A stretch of DNA of 64,000 nucleotides from Pyxidicoccus caerfyrddinensis. Its GTDB lineage: Bacteria > Myxococcota > Myxococcia > Myxococcales > Myxococcaceae. The notes beneath the pieces were generated by a model. The model was not told the origin of the DNA. It saw only the letters and a list, made by a program, of their open reading frames with translations, and did no database searches. Numbering within the stretch: the stretch's first letter is position 1; every line of letters starts with the position of its first letter. The stretch lies in assembly GCF_010894405.1 (NCBI RefSeq), contig NZ_JAAIYA010000008.1, positions 248,001-312,000 on the forward strand, in the 5' to 3' direction. Position numbers and translations under genes: made by a program. Positions 29,012 through 37,457 of this stretch are shown here, piece by piece.

Positions 29012-32000
29012 TCAGCGGAAGAAGCCGCCTTTCTTCGGCGGGTTCTTCTTGCGCATCTCGATGAGGCGCAGCTCCTGGTTGGCTTCCAGGTGCTTGGAGT
29101 TGGCGCGCACCGCATCGCGGAAGTGGCGCTCGGCGCGGTCCATGTCTCCCTCGACACGGGCGATGACGCCGAGCTGGTAGTGGGCGCGGTCGCAGTTGGG
29201 GTCGGTGCGCACGGCGTCCGCCATCATCTGCTTGGCCTTGGCCATGTCCGCCTTGCGCGCCGGGTCCATGTAGATGGCCCAGGCGCGAGCGGCCAGGTAC
29301 ACGGGCTTCGCGTCCATCGAGTAGGCGCGCTCGTAGTGGTCCGACGCGGTGGTGAAGTCGCGCTTGCGGAAGAAGACCTCGCCCATCTTGTAGAGGTCGT
29401 CCGGGCTGCTGTCGGGGCGCCCCGCGGCGCGAGCGGCCGGACTGGCCGGCGTGGCGGACGGCGTGAGCGGCTTCGGCGGGGCCGGCTGCGCCTGGAGGTT
29501 CTGCTGGTACGCCTTGCGCCGGGCGTCGTCGTAGAGGGCCTCGTAGGCCTCGCGGATGGCCTCGAAGACGGAGGTCATCTTCGGCGCCAGGTGGGGAATC
29601 GTCGGCGGCAGCCGGTCCGGGTGGAAGACCTTGGCGAGGCTGAGGAACGCCGTCTTCACCTGGTCGCGCGAGGCATCCTGCGGGAGGCCGAGCACGAAGA
29701 AGTGGTCCCGCTTCGCCTGGATGTCGGCGTAGCGCTGCTCGATCTGCTGGGCGAGCCGCGCCTCGTCCGGCTTGGGAGGCTCGGTGGCGGCGGCCGGGGT
29801 GGACGCGGCCTGGGAGGGCTCGCTCGTGGGTGTCGCACCCACCGTGGCGGGAGGGCGCGAGCCGAGCACGCCCATGTTCTCCATCGCACGGCGCAGCAGG
29901 CGCTGGCGCCGGAGCTTCGCTGCCTCGTCGGGGTTGGAGGGGTCTGCCGCCACGTCGTCCTCGTCGAAGTCCCAGTCGTCCAGGTCTCCGGACGGCTCGG
30001 CCCATGCAGTCTGTCCAGTTGGCCCGGTGTTGTCACCGGGGAAGGTCCCCGGATCCAGAGGTGCCTCTGGTTCGATCGTCGCTTCAACAATGGCCTCTAT
30101 GGGGGGCTCGTTGAAATCGACGCTCGCCGGATTGACATCCGAGCGGACGAGCGATTCCAGGTGTGAGTCCACCTGCATGAGGGCCGCCTCGAAGGAGGCC
30201 GTGAGGTTGGCGGCGCCCTCGTCCTTGTCGAAGGCGACGATGCGCCACAGGTCCTCCTCCCCCGCCTTGGCCGAGGCAGGCCCCAGCCGGAGCGGCGGCG
30301 GCGCGGAACTGGGTGCCGGACGGGTGGCCCACAGGCTGTCGTCCTCCGTGGACGAAGTTTCCGCCGTGAGCGGGAGCGAAGGGGTGGGCGTGAGGACGGG
30401 GGGCGCGCCCCGGGGCGTGGCGCCGCGAGCGGAGGGGGGTGCGTCGGACGGAGTCAGGACCGGAGGCCCCGCGGCGGGGGCTCGGGCCGGAGGCGCGGGC
30501 AGCGGGTCGGAGGCGGGAACGGCGTCGTCCCAGACCTCGGGTTCGACCTCCAGCAGGGGCAGTTCCTCGGGTTCCGCCGGGGTGGACTGGGAGGACTCGC
30601 GCGCCTGCCACGGCTCGTCCTGCACGGGGACGAGGTCCTTCGTGCGAGTGGGCGGAGTGGTGCGGGGAGGCTCCTCGGCGAGCCAGGGCTCCAGCGGCTG
30701 CGTCTGCGAGCGGCGGAGCGCCTCCTCCATGTCGTGAAGCAGCGCGGCCTGGGCGAGCTGGCGGGCGATGCGGAGGGTGTCGGGGCTCTCGGGCTGGGAG
30801 GGGAGCTCCAGGGAGGCGGCGGACGGCGGGACGGCATCCGCCCACGAGCCGGAGGACTTCGGAGGCTCGGGGTCGGCGGAGATGATGTCACCGACGTCGA
30901 GGGTGAGGGCGTCGGCGTCATCCGGGCTGGGCGCGGAGGAGAGCTGCTGGGATTGGCGGGCCTCTGCGGCGAGGCGGGCTTCTTCGGCGAGCCGGGCTTC
31001 TTCCTGCTGACGGGCCTCTTCCGCGAGCCGGGCTTCTTCGGCGAGCCGGGCCTCTTCAGCGAGCCGGGCCTCTTCAGCGAGCCGGGCCTCTTCAGCGAGT
31101 CGGGCCTGCTCCGCGAGACGCGCCTCCTTCGCGCGACGGACCGCTTCAGCGCGGCGACGCTCTACTTCGAGCCGAACCTCCTCGGCATGGCGGGCCTCTT
31201 CGGCTAGGCGAGCTTCTTCTGCGAGACGAGCCGATTCCGCGACACGAGCCTCTTCCGCGACGCGAGCTTCCTCTGCGAGACGAGCCTCTTCCGCGACACG
31301 AGCTTCCTCTGCGAGACGAGCCTCTTCCGCGACGCGAGCTTCCTCTGCGAGGCGGGCCTCTTCTGCCAGGCGAGCCTCTTCAGCGATGCGTGCGTCCTCG
31401 GCGCGGCGGGCCTCTTCCGCGACACGAGCTTCCTCAGCAAGGCGGGCCTCTTCCGCAACGCGCGCTTCCTCAGCGATGCGCGCTGCCTCCGCGACGCGAG
31501 CCTCTTCCGCGACGCGAGCTTCCTCAGCGAGGCGAGCCTCTTCAGCAATACGTGCTTCTTCAGCGAGGCGAGCCCCTTCCGCGACACGAGCTTCTTCAGC
31601 GAGGCGCGCCTCTTCGGCCTGACGGGCCTCTTCCGCGACGCGAGCTTCCTCAGCGCGACGAGCCTCTTCCGCGAGGCGTGCTTCCTCAGCAAGGCGCGCC
31701 TCTTCGGCCTGACGGGCCTCTTCCGCGAGGCGGGCTTCCTCAGCCCGACGAACCTCTTCGGCGATGCGAGCCTCTTCGGCCCGCCGAGCTTCCTCAGCCA
31801 GTCGCGCTTCTTCAGCCAGCCGGGCCTCTTCGGCGAGGCGTCGTTCCTCCGCGAACCGAGCCTCTTCTACTCGACGCGATTCCTCCTCAAGCCGAGCCGC
31901 TTCCGCGAGCCGACGCTCCTCCTCGAGCCGAGCCTCTTCGGCGAGTCGGGCTTCCTCTGCGATGCGCGCCTCTTCAGCTCGCCGTGTCTCTTCAGCAAGC

Positions 32001-34546
32001 CGGTTCTCCTCATCGATGCGCCGCTCTTCCGCGAGGCGCATCTCTTCCGCTATGCGGGCCTCTTCAGCGACACGTGCTTCTTCCGCGAGCCGAGCCTCTT
32101 CCGCTCTGAGTGCTTCTTCAGCCTGGCGTCGCTCTTCCGCGAGGCGGGCCTCTTCTGCCCTGCGCGCCTCTTCTTCGCGCCTAGCCTCTTCGGCACGACG
32201 TGTCTCCTCCGCGAGGCGCGCTTCTTCCGCCAGTCGAGCCTCTTCAGCGAGTCGAGCCTCTTCAGCGAGTCGGGCCTCTTCCGCGAGGCGACGCTCTTCT
32301 TCGAGGCGCGCTTCTTCCGCCAGTCGAGCCTCTTCAGCGAGTCGGGCCTCTTCCGCACGACGAGCTGCTTCAGCGAGGCGGGCTTCCTCAGCAAGACGTG
32401 CCTCTTCCGCGAGACGCGCCTCCTCCGCACGCAGCGCCTCTTCTTCCGCGAGGCGAGCCTCCTCCATCAATCGCGCTTCTTCGGCGAGGCGCAGCTCTTC
32501 TTCTGCGATCTTGCGACGCACTTCCTCGGCCCGGCGCGCCTCCTCCGCGAGCCTCAACTCCTCTTGGAGTCGAGCCTCCTCTTCAATCCTCCGCTGTTCG
32601 GCAACCCGGGCCTCTTCAGCCAACCGGGCCTCTTCAGCGAGACGCGCCGCCTCCGCGAGTCGGGCCTCTTCCGCGAGTCGGGCCTCTTCCCGCTGGCGCT
32701 CCTCTTCGAGTCGGGCCTCTTCCGCGAGCCGTGCCTCCTCCGCCAGCCGAGCGACTTCCGCAAGGCGACGCTCCTCTTCGAGGCGAGCCACTTCAGCGAG
32801 CCGAGCCTCTTCAGCAAGGCGGGCTTCTTCCGCAAGACGGCGCTCCTCCTCCTGACGCGCCTCTTCCGCGAATCTCAGGTCCTCCGCGCGGCGGGCTTCC
32901 GCTTCAAGGCGGCGCTGCTCAGCAACACGGGCTTCTTCAGCCAGCCGTGCTTCTTCAGCGAGTCTGGCCTCTTCCGCGAGGCGAGCAGCCTCTTCGGCGC
33001 GACGAGCCTCTTCGACCAGACGGGCCTCTTCAGCCAGCCGAGCCTCTTCAGCCCTTCGTGCTTCCTCAGCGAGCCGAGCTTCTTCAGCCAGCCGGGCCTC
33101 TTCGGCGAGGCGATGCTCCTCAGCGAGACGCGCCTCTTCTGCCAGTCGTGCTTCTTCGGCCCGTCGAGCCTCCTCCGCGAGACGCGCCTCTTCCGCCAGC
33201 CTGAGTTCCTCTTCCAGGCGCGCCTCTTCAGCAAGGCGCCGTTCCTCTTCGAGGCGGGCTTCTTCGGCCCTCCGAAGTTCCTCCGCAGCGCGCCGTTCCT
33301 CTTCTTCGGCACGGAGTCGAGCCTCCTCCGCGAGGCGGCGCTCCTCGGCGAGTCGAGCCTCTTCCGCGAGCCGAGCCTCCTCAGCCAGTCGAGCAGCCTC
33401 TTCGGCCTGGCGCCGCTCCTCTTCGAGTCGGGCCACTTCTTCGGCGCGACGGCGCTCTTCCTCTAGCCGTGCCTCCTCGGCGAGCCGAGCCTCCTCCTCT
33501 GCCCGGATCCGCTCGGCTTCGAGCCTTGCAGCCTCAGCAATGCGGGCTTCCTCTTCAAGCCTGCGACGCTCCGCCTCGCGACGCGCTTCCTCGGCCAGCC
33601 GCGCCTCTTCGGCGAGCCGAGCCTCCTCAGCCCTACGGCGCTCCTCTTCGAGCCGGGCCTCTTCAGCCAGCCGGGCCTCTTCAGCCAGACGACGCTCTTC
33701 CGCGAGCCGGGCCTCTTCCGCGCGACGCGCCTCTTCCGCCAGACGACGCTCTTCCGCGAGACGCACCTCTTCAGCCAGCCGTGCCTCTTCCGCGCGACGC
33801 GCCTCTTCCGCGAGTCGGGCCTCCTCGGCCAACCGTGCCTCTTCAGCTCGCCGCCGCGCCTCCTCCTCCGCCTGCCGCCGCGCCTCCTCCTCCGCCTCAC
33901 GCCGCGCCTGTTCCCGCGCCTCCCACTCCTCCACCGACAGCGCCTGAACGCACCCCTCGCGCTCCAGAACGAGGAGCAGTGCCTCCTGCGCGGCCGTCAG
34001 CCCTTCCGGCTGCCGGAACTCCCCCAGCGTCGCCAGGAACTCGCGCTCCGCCGCATCCGTGAGCCACGGGGCACACTTCGCCACGTCCTCACAGCGAAAC
34101 ACCCGCGCAACCCGGCTCCCACCGACCGGCGCCTCCAGCGCCGCGCGCACCACCCGCGCACCCGCAATCGGCCGGAAGTCCTCCTCCACCGCCCCGGGCT
34201 CGAACGCCGCGCGCTCGGCCAGTTCGCTCAGCCTCCGCACGTGGGCGAGCACCTGCTGCTCCACCACCGCGTCCGGCTCCAGGCCGTACTCCTCCAGCAA
34301 TTCCTCGTCCGGCGCCCCCGCCCCGCCCCGCGCCCACAGCGCGTCCAGCGCCTCCGCGCCGAGCATCCCGCTCTGCAAGAGCGCCTGCGCCGGGCTCTGG
34401 TAGCCAAACCCCAGCTGCGTGCCCACGAGGTTGCCCTCTCGCAAGTGCAACCGCGACTCACGCCCTCCCGCGGAAAGCGTCAGCCTCCCGGTGGCTCGGG
34501 TCTTGTGGGCGGAGTACAGCGCTTCGGCGGCCTGCGACGGGGTCAT
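29012..34546 (-). CDS. Giant DUF4388-like / charged helical repeat / J-domain / TPR protein
   Basis: An 1844-residue protein with four parts. Residues 1-200 hold a DUF4388-like domain (ATGRLTLSAGGRESRLHLREG). Residues about 204-1199 are almost purely hexads of the type EEARLA, with RRAEE and EERRLAEE variants. Residues 1200-1600 are Pro/Ser/acidic linker. About 1612-1682 is a J-domain with the HPD motif (KVFHPDRL). TPR-like helices follow to the C-terminus (SDHYERAYSMDAKPVYLAA), then a basic end, KKNPPKKGGFFR. The ATG at 34546 has ACGGAGC as RBS. The hexad period and dense i/i+3 and i/i+4 Glu-Arg pairs suggest a rigid single alpha-helix, about 150 nm at 1.5 angstrom per residue. A J-domain implies recruitment of a DnaK. 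Function unknown. Confidence 0.85.
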   Translation of the reverse strand: MTPSQAAEALYSAHKTRATGRLTLSAGGRESRLHLREGNLVGTQLGFGYQSPAQALLQSGMLGAEALDALWARGGAGAPDEELLEEYGLEPDAVVEQQVLAHVRRLSELAERAAFEPGAVEEDFRPIAGARVVRAALEAPVGGSRVARVFRCEDVAKCAPWLTDAAEREFLATLGEFRQPEGLTAAQEALLLVLEREGCVQALSVEEWEAREQARREAEEEARRQAEEEARRRAEEARLAEEARLAEEARRAEEARLAEEVRLAEERRLAEEARRAEEARLAEERRLAEEARLAEEARLEEERRRAEEARLAEEARLAEEARREAERRRLEEEARIAEAARLEAERIRAEEEARLAEEARLEEERRRAEEVARLEEERRQAEEAARLAEEARLAEEARLAEERRLAEEARLRAEEEERRAAEELRRAEEARLEEERRLAEEARLEEELRLAEEARLAEEARRAEEARLAEEARLAEEHRLAEEARLAEEARLAEEARRAEEARLAEEARLVEEARRAEEAARLAEEARLAEEARLAEEARVAEQRRLEAEARRAEDLRFAEEARQEEERRLAEEARLAEEARLAEVARLEEERRLAEVARLAEEARLAEEARLEEERQREEARLAEEARLAEAARLAEEARLAEEARVAEQRRIEEEARLQEELRLAEEARRAEEVRRKIAEEELRLAEEARLMEEARLAEEEALRAEEARLAEEARLAEEARLAEAARRAEEARLAEEARLAEEARLEEERRLAEEARLAEEARLAEEARLAEEARLAEETRRAEEARREEEARRAEEARLAEERRQAEEALRAEEARLAEEARVAEEARIAEEMRLAEERRIDEENRLAEETRRAEEARIAEEARLAEEARLEEERRLAEAARLEEESRRVEEARFAEERRLAEEARLAEEARLAEEARRAEEARIAEEVRRAEEARLAEEARQAEEARLAEEARLAEEARRAEEARVAEEARQAEEARLAEEARVAEGARLAEEARIAEEARLAEEARVAEEARVAEAARIAEEARVAEEARLAEEARVAEEARRAEDARIAEEARLAEEARLAEEARVAEEARLAEEARVAEEARLAEEARVAEEARVAESARLAEEARLAEEARHAEEVRLEVERRRAEAVRRAKEARLAEQARLAEEARLAEEARLAEEARLAEEARLAEEARQQEEARLAEEARLAAEARQSQQLSSAPSPDDADALTLDVGDIISADPEPPKSSGSWADAVPPSAASLELPSQPESPDTLRIARQLAQAALLHDMEEALRRSQTQPLEPWLAEEPPRTTPPTRTKDLVPVQDEPWQARESSQSTPAEPEELPLLEVEPEVWDDAVPASDPLPAPPARAPAAGPPVLTPSDAPPSARGATPRGAPPVLTPTPSLPLTAETSSTEDDSLWATRPAPSSAPPPLRLGPASAKAGEEDLWRIVAFDKDEGAANLTASFEAALMQVDSHLESLVRSDVNPASVDFNEPPIEAIVEATIEPEAPLDPGTFPGDNTGPTGQTAWAEPSGDLDDWDFDEDDVAADPSNPDEAAKLRRQRLLRRAMENMGVLGSRPPATVGATPTSEPSQAASTPAAATEPPKPDEARLAQQIEQRYADIQAKRDHFFVLGLPQDASRDQVKTAFLSLAKVFHPDRLPPTIPHLAPKMTSVFEAIREAYEALYDDARRKAYQQNLQAQPAPPKPLTPSATPASPAARAAGRPDSSPDDLYKMGEVFFRKRDFTTASDHYERAYSMDAKPVYLAARAWAIYMDPARKADMAKAKQMMADAVRTDPNCDRAHYQLGVIARVEGDMDRAERHFRDAVRANSKHLEANQELRLIEMRKKNPPKKGGFFR
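30951..33936 (-). repeat. About 3 kb of degenerate 18-bp repeats encoding E-E-A-R-L-A hexads
   Basis: Read on the plus strand the region is a run of units like GCCTCTTCAGCGAGTCGG, 18 bp each, differing mostly at synonymous sites and at the fourth to sixth residues. Arithmetic gives about 165 units. Because the unit is a multiple of 3, slippage would keep the frame. Long open frames on the other strand here are by-products of the repeat. Confidence 0.9.
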
Positions 34547-34580
34547 GCTCCGTCGCAGTGTAGTCCCTCTGCACCGCCCC

Positions 34581-35084
34581 TCAACTTGCCGGGGGTGCCT
34601 GCCTGCCCGCTCCGCTGAAGGCCACCTGCCTCAGGGCCTCATAGGCCCCGATACCCACCGCCGTGGACAGGTTCAGACTCCGCCGCTCCGAGAGCATGGG
34701 AATCGTCACCGCCGTCCCCGTCCCCCCCTCCATCACCTCGGGCAACAGGCCTGTAACTTCCGAGCCGAAAACCAGGTGGTCTCCCTCCTGGAACCGGGCC
34801 TCGTACAGCGACGTCTCCGCCCGCGCGGAGAACAGCCACCGCCGGGCGTCCGGGAAGTCCTCCACGTACGCCGCATAGGTGGGATACAGCTTCAGGAACA
34901 CCTTGTCCCAGTAGTCCAGCCCCGCCCGCTTCAGGTGCTTGTCGTCGATGGAGAAGCCCAGCGGCTCCACGAGGATGAGGCGGCAGCCCGTCACCGCGCA
35001 CAGGCGGGCGACGTTGCCCGTGTTGGGCGGAATCTGGGGGGAGACCAGGACCAGGTGCAGCGGACGCGCCAGGGGTTCGAGCAT
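34581..35084 (-). CDS. trmL: tRNA (cytidine(34)-2'-O)-methyltransferase TrmL
   Basis: SPOUT methyltransferase for the wobble base of tRNA-Leu isoacceptors. It has 167 residues. Motifs are VSPQIPPNTGNVARLCA, LDYWDKVFL, LVFGSEVTGLLPEV and IPMLSERRSLNLSTAVGI, the last containing the knot and SAM-binding segment. ATG start at 35084, only 17 bp from the divergent DUF192 start. Confidence 0.94.
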   Translation of the reverse strand: MLEPLARPLHLVLVSPQIPPNTGNVARLCAVTGCRLILVEPLGFSIDDKHLKRAGLDYWDKVFLKLYPTYAAYVEDFPDARRWLFSARAETSLYEARFQEGDHLVFGSEVTGLLPEVMEGGTGTAVTIPMLSERRSLNLSTAVGIGAYEALRQVAFSGAGRQAPPAS

Positions 35085-35101
35085 GGGATAGAACGGGCTA
35101 C

Positions 35102-35479
35102 ATGCACTGGAGGGTGAACAACGAGACGCGGCAGCGGCTCTTGGCGGACCGGGCCGAGCAGGCCACCGGGTTCCTCCACCGCTTCAAGGGGCTCATGGGG
35201 CGGCGCTCGCTCGCCGTGGGCGAGGGGCTGCACATCCTCCCCTGCAACTCCATCCACACCTTCTTCATGCGCATCCCCATCGACGTGGTGTTCCTGGACC
35301 GCCAGGGCGTCATCGTCAAGCAGTTGTCCGCACTCCCTCCCTGGAGGGCAACGTCCGTCTACTTCCAGTCACGCTCCGTGCTGGAGCTGCCGGCCGGCGT
35401 CCTCGAAGCGAGCGGCACCCGGGAGGGTGACCGATTGACCTTCGACCCGGTCTCCTTGAGCCTCGAATCCCCCGCCTGA
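35102..35479 (+). CDS. DUF192 family protein
   Basis: A 125-residue DUF192 protein. The pattern FLHRFKGLMGRRSL, LHILPCNSIHTFFM, IPIDVVFLD and SVLELPAGVLEASG is characteristic. Family function is unknown. Many members have a signal peptide; this one does not, so it is probably cytoplasmic. ATG start at 35102 with no clear RBS. The promoter must overlap trmL because only 17 bp separate the divergent starts. Confidence 0.88.
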   Translation: MHWRVNNETRQRLLADRAEQATGFLHRFKGLMGRRSLAVGEGLHILPCNSIHTFFMRIPIDVVFLDRQGVIVKQLSALPPWRATSVYFQSRSVLELPAGVLEASGTREGDRLTFDPVSLSLESPA

Positions 35480-35499
35480 ACAGCGGGCAGGCACGAGTT

Positions 35500-35528
35500 T
35501 TGACCGTTTTCCGAGGGCTTTGTTACTC
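35500..35528 (+). promoter_or_regulatory. Candidate promoter of the PP2C gene
   Basis: TTGACC (35500-35505) and TTACTC (35523-35528) are 17 bp apart, in the gap between the DUF192 and phosphatase genes. The -35 is good and the -10 is weak. Predicted start near 35535, about 35 nt before the ATG. Confidence 0.42.
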
Positions 35529-35570
35529 TCGGGCGCCAGTTTCCCGCCCCCTCCAGAAGAGTTCCCGAGC

Positions 35571-36335
35571 ATGCGCATCGAGGTAGCCGGCAGCACCCAC
35601 GTCGGGATGAAGCGGAATCACAACGAGGACAACTTCCTGGTGCTCCAGGAGGAGAACCTCTTCTGCGTGGCGGATGGCATGGGTGGCCACTCGTCCGGGG
35701 AGATTGCCAGCCGCATCGCGGTGGACGAGCTCGGTGAGTTCTACCGGATGACGTCCAAGGACCAGGACTGCACCTGGCCCTTCAAGATGGACAAGCAGCG
35801 CAACTACGACGAGAACCGGCTGTCCACCGGCATCAAGCTCGCCAACGCGCGCATCTACGAGAAGGCCACCATCGAGACGAAGTACAAGGGCATGGGGACG
35901 ACCATCGTCACCGTCCACTTCGCCAGCGACGTGGCCTACGTGGGCCACGTGGGCGACAGCCGGGTGTACTTCTTCCGCTCCGGCGTGCTCAAGCAGGTGA
36001 CGGAGGACCACTCGCTCCTCAACGACTACCTCAAGGCGAAGAAGCTCTCGCCGGAGGAAATCGAAAACTTCCCACACAAGAACGTCATCGTCCGCGCGCT
36101 GGGCATGAAGGAGAACGTCCAGGTGGACGTGTCGCGCGTGGAGCCGCAGGAGGGCGACGTCTTCCTGCTGTGCTCGGACGGCCTGAGCGGCATGGTGACG
36201 GACGCGCAGATGCAGGACATCCTCCAGCGCACGCCCGAGCTGGAGAAGGCCTGCGGCCAGCTCATCGACCTGGCCAACGCCGCCGGTGGCAACGACAACG
36301 TCACCTGCGTGCTGGCGCGCTATCACGCCGCCTGA
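35571..36335 (+). CDS. PP2C-family protein serine/threonine phosphatase
   Basis: Metal-dependent phosphatase that reverses Hanks-kinase signalling. It has 254 residues from MRIEVAGSTHVGMKRNHNED. Metal ligands and motifs are NEDNF, VADGMGGHSSGE, GMGTTIVTVHF, HVGDSRVYFF, LLCSDGLSGMV and GGNDNVT. There is an insert after about residue 60 (KMDKQRNYDENRL). The architecture fits M. xanthus Pph1, which acts in growth and development, but I cannot confirm orthology. No TM; cytoplasmic. Confidence 0.95.
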   Translation: MRIEVAGSTHVGMKRNHNEDNFLVLQEENLFCVADGMGGHSSGEIASRIAVDELGEFYRMTSKDQDCTWPFKMDKQRNYDENRLSTGIKLANARIYEKATIETKYKGMGTTIVTVHFASDVAYVGHVGDSRVYFFRSGVLKQVTEDHSLLNDYLKAKKLSPEEIENFPHKNVIVRALGMKENVQVDVSRVEPQEGDVFLLCSDGLSGMVTDAQMQDILQRTPELEKACGQLIDLANAAGGNDNVTCVLARYHAA

Positions 36336-36395
36336 GCCGCGCCTCCTCGCGGTGGAGGGCCCCGAAGCACCGGGGCCCGTCCGCCGCTCGAAGCC

Positions 36396-37427
36396 TCACC
36401 GCCCGCCAAGCGGCGCGGGAATCCGGTGCGGGCCCCACGCGAGGACCTCGGACAGCGTCTCGCCGGCAGCCACCTCGGTCTCCTCGAACACGGCGGCGCG
36501 CTGCACCTTCACGTCCGCGCCCAGCTTCGCACCCGCGCCCACGGACACGCCCGGACCCACCGAGGCCCCAGCCGCCACGGCGGCACCGCGCCCGATGTAC
36601 ACGGGCCCCTCCACCGACGTCGTGTCCACCTGCGCCTCCGGAGACAGCCACGCGCCCCCGGGCCCGCGCATCGTACCGGCCAGCGGCGAGTCCACACCCA
36701 GCCACTCCAGCCGCACTCGCCCGGCAAGCACGTCCTGCACCGTGGCCAGGTAGCGCGACGGCGTGCCCAAATCGGACCAGTACCCGTCCACCCGCACGCC
36801 GCGCACCGTCTGCCCCGCCTGCATGGCGCGCACGTAGACTTCGCGGTTGATGTCCTCGGGCCCCTCGGCCGTCATGAAGTCGAAGATGCGCGGGGACATC
36901 ACGTGCACGCCGGTGAAGTGCCACGGGGACAGGCCCTCGCCGCCGGGGCCGTGGCCGGCGATGCGCCGCACCCGGCCCGCGCCGTCCAGCTCCACCGCCG
37001 CGTACTTCTCTCCCTCCGGCATGGGCTGCAGCACCATGGTGGCCACCGCGCCGGACGCACGGTGCATGGCCACCACGGGCTGCAGGTCCACCGGGTAGAG
37101 GATGTCCCCGTTGAACACGAGGAAGTCATCCCCGGAGAGGAAGTCGCGCAGGCCGCGGATGCCGCCGCCGGTGCCCTGGATGACGGGCTCGTGCACCACG
37201 TGCAGCGGCAGCTTCAGGCGCGCACACTCGGCGCGGGCCACCTCCGCCATGGTGTCCGGCAGGTGGTGGGTGTTGATGCCCACCGCCGTCACGCCCGCGG
37301 CCTTCAGCACCGCCAGGTGGTAGCGCAGCAGCGGCTGCCCGAGGAACGGCATCGCCGGCTTGGGCCAGCGCTCGGTGAGTGGACGCAGGCGGGTACCCAG
37401 CCCCGCGCAGAGGACCATCGCCTTCAT
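36396..37427 (-). CDS. NDP-sugar nucleotidyltransferase with left-handed beta-helix tail (MurU-like)
   Basis: A 343-residue nucleotidyltransferase. The catalytic domain (1-235) starts MVLCAGLGTRLRPLTERWPK and has the metal/NDP motif VFNGDILYPVDL and VDGYWSDLGTPSRY. The C-terminal 90 residues are hexapeptide-like (VDTTSVEGPVYIGRGAAVAA), a left-handed beta-helix. It follows an AmgK-like kinase by 30 bp. That pair in Pseudomonas (AmgK-MurU) turns recycled MurNAc into UDP-MurNAc. MurU itself lacks the beta-helix, so a GDP-mannose or dTDP/UDP-sugar pyrophosphorylase role is the alternative. Confidence 0.82.
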   Translation of the reverse strand: MKAMVLCAGLGTRLRPLTERWPKPAMPFLGQPLLRYHLAVLKAAGVTAVGINTHHLPDTMAEVARAECARLKLPLHVVHEPVIQGTGGGIRGLRDFLSGDDFLVFNGDILYPVDLQPVVAMHRASGAVATMVLQPMPEGEKYAAVELDGAGRVRRIAGHGPGGEGLSPWHFTGVHVMSPRIFDFMTAEGPEDINREVYVRAMQAGQTVRGVRVDGYWSDLGTPSRYLATVQDVLAGRVRLEWLGVDSPLAGTMRGPGGAWLSPEAQVDTTSVEGPVYIGRGAAVAAGASVGPGVSVGAGAKLGADVKVQRAAVFEETEVAAGETLSEVLAWGPHRIPAPLGGR

Positions 37428-37457
37428 TGTCGCTACCCCTCTCCGAGCTCAGGGCCT

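Noticed and set aside
30951..33936. CRISPR-like or satellite repeat array
   Set aside because: Units are contiguous with no spacers, are multiples of three, and encode one open frame.
31386..34062. Several plus-strand frames made of ARRASSA or PLPRDAPL repeats
   Set aside because: They are translations of the other strand of the 18-bp repeat array; the minus-strand frame with real domains at both ends is the gene.
36396..37427. GlmU (bifunctional GlcNAc-1-P uridyltransferase/acetyltransferase)
   Set aside because: The beta-helix is too short and lacks the acetyltransferase part; the protein is about 110 residues shorter than GlmU.
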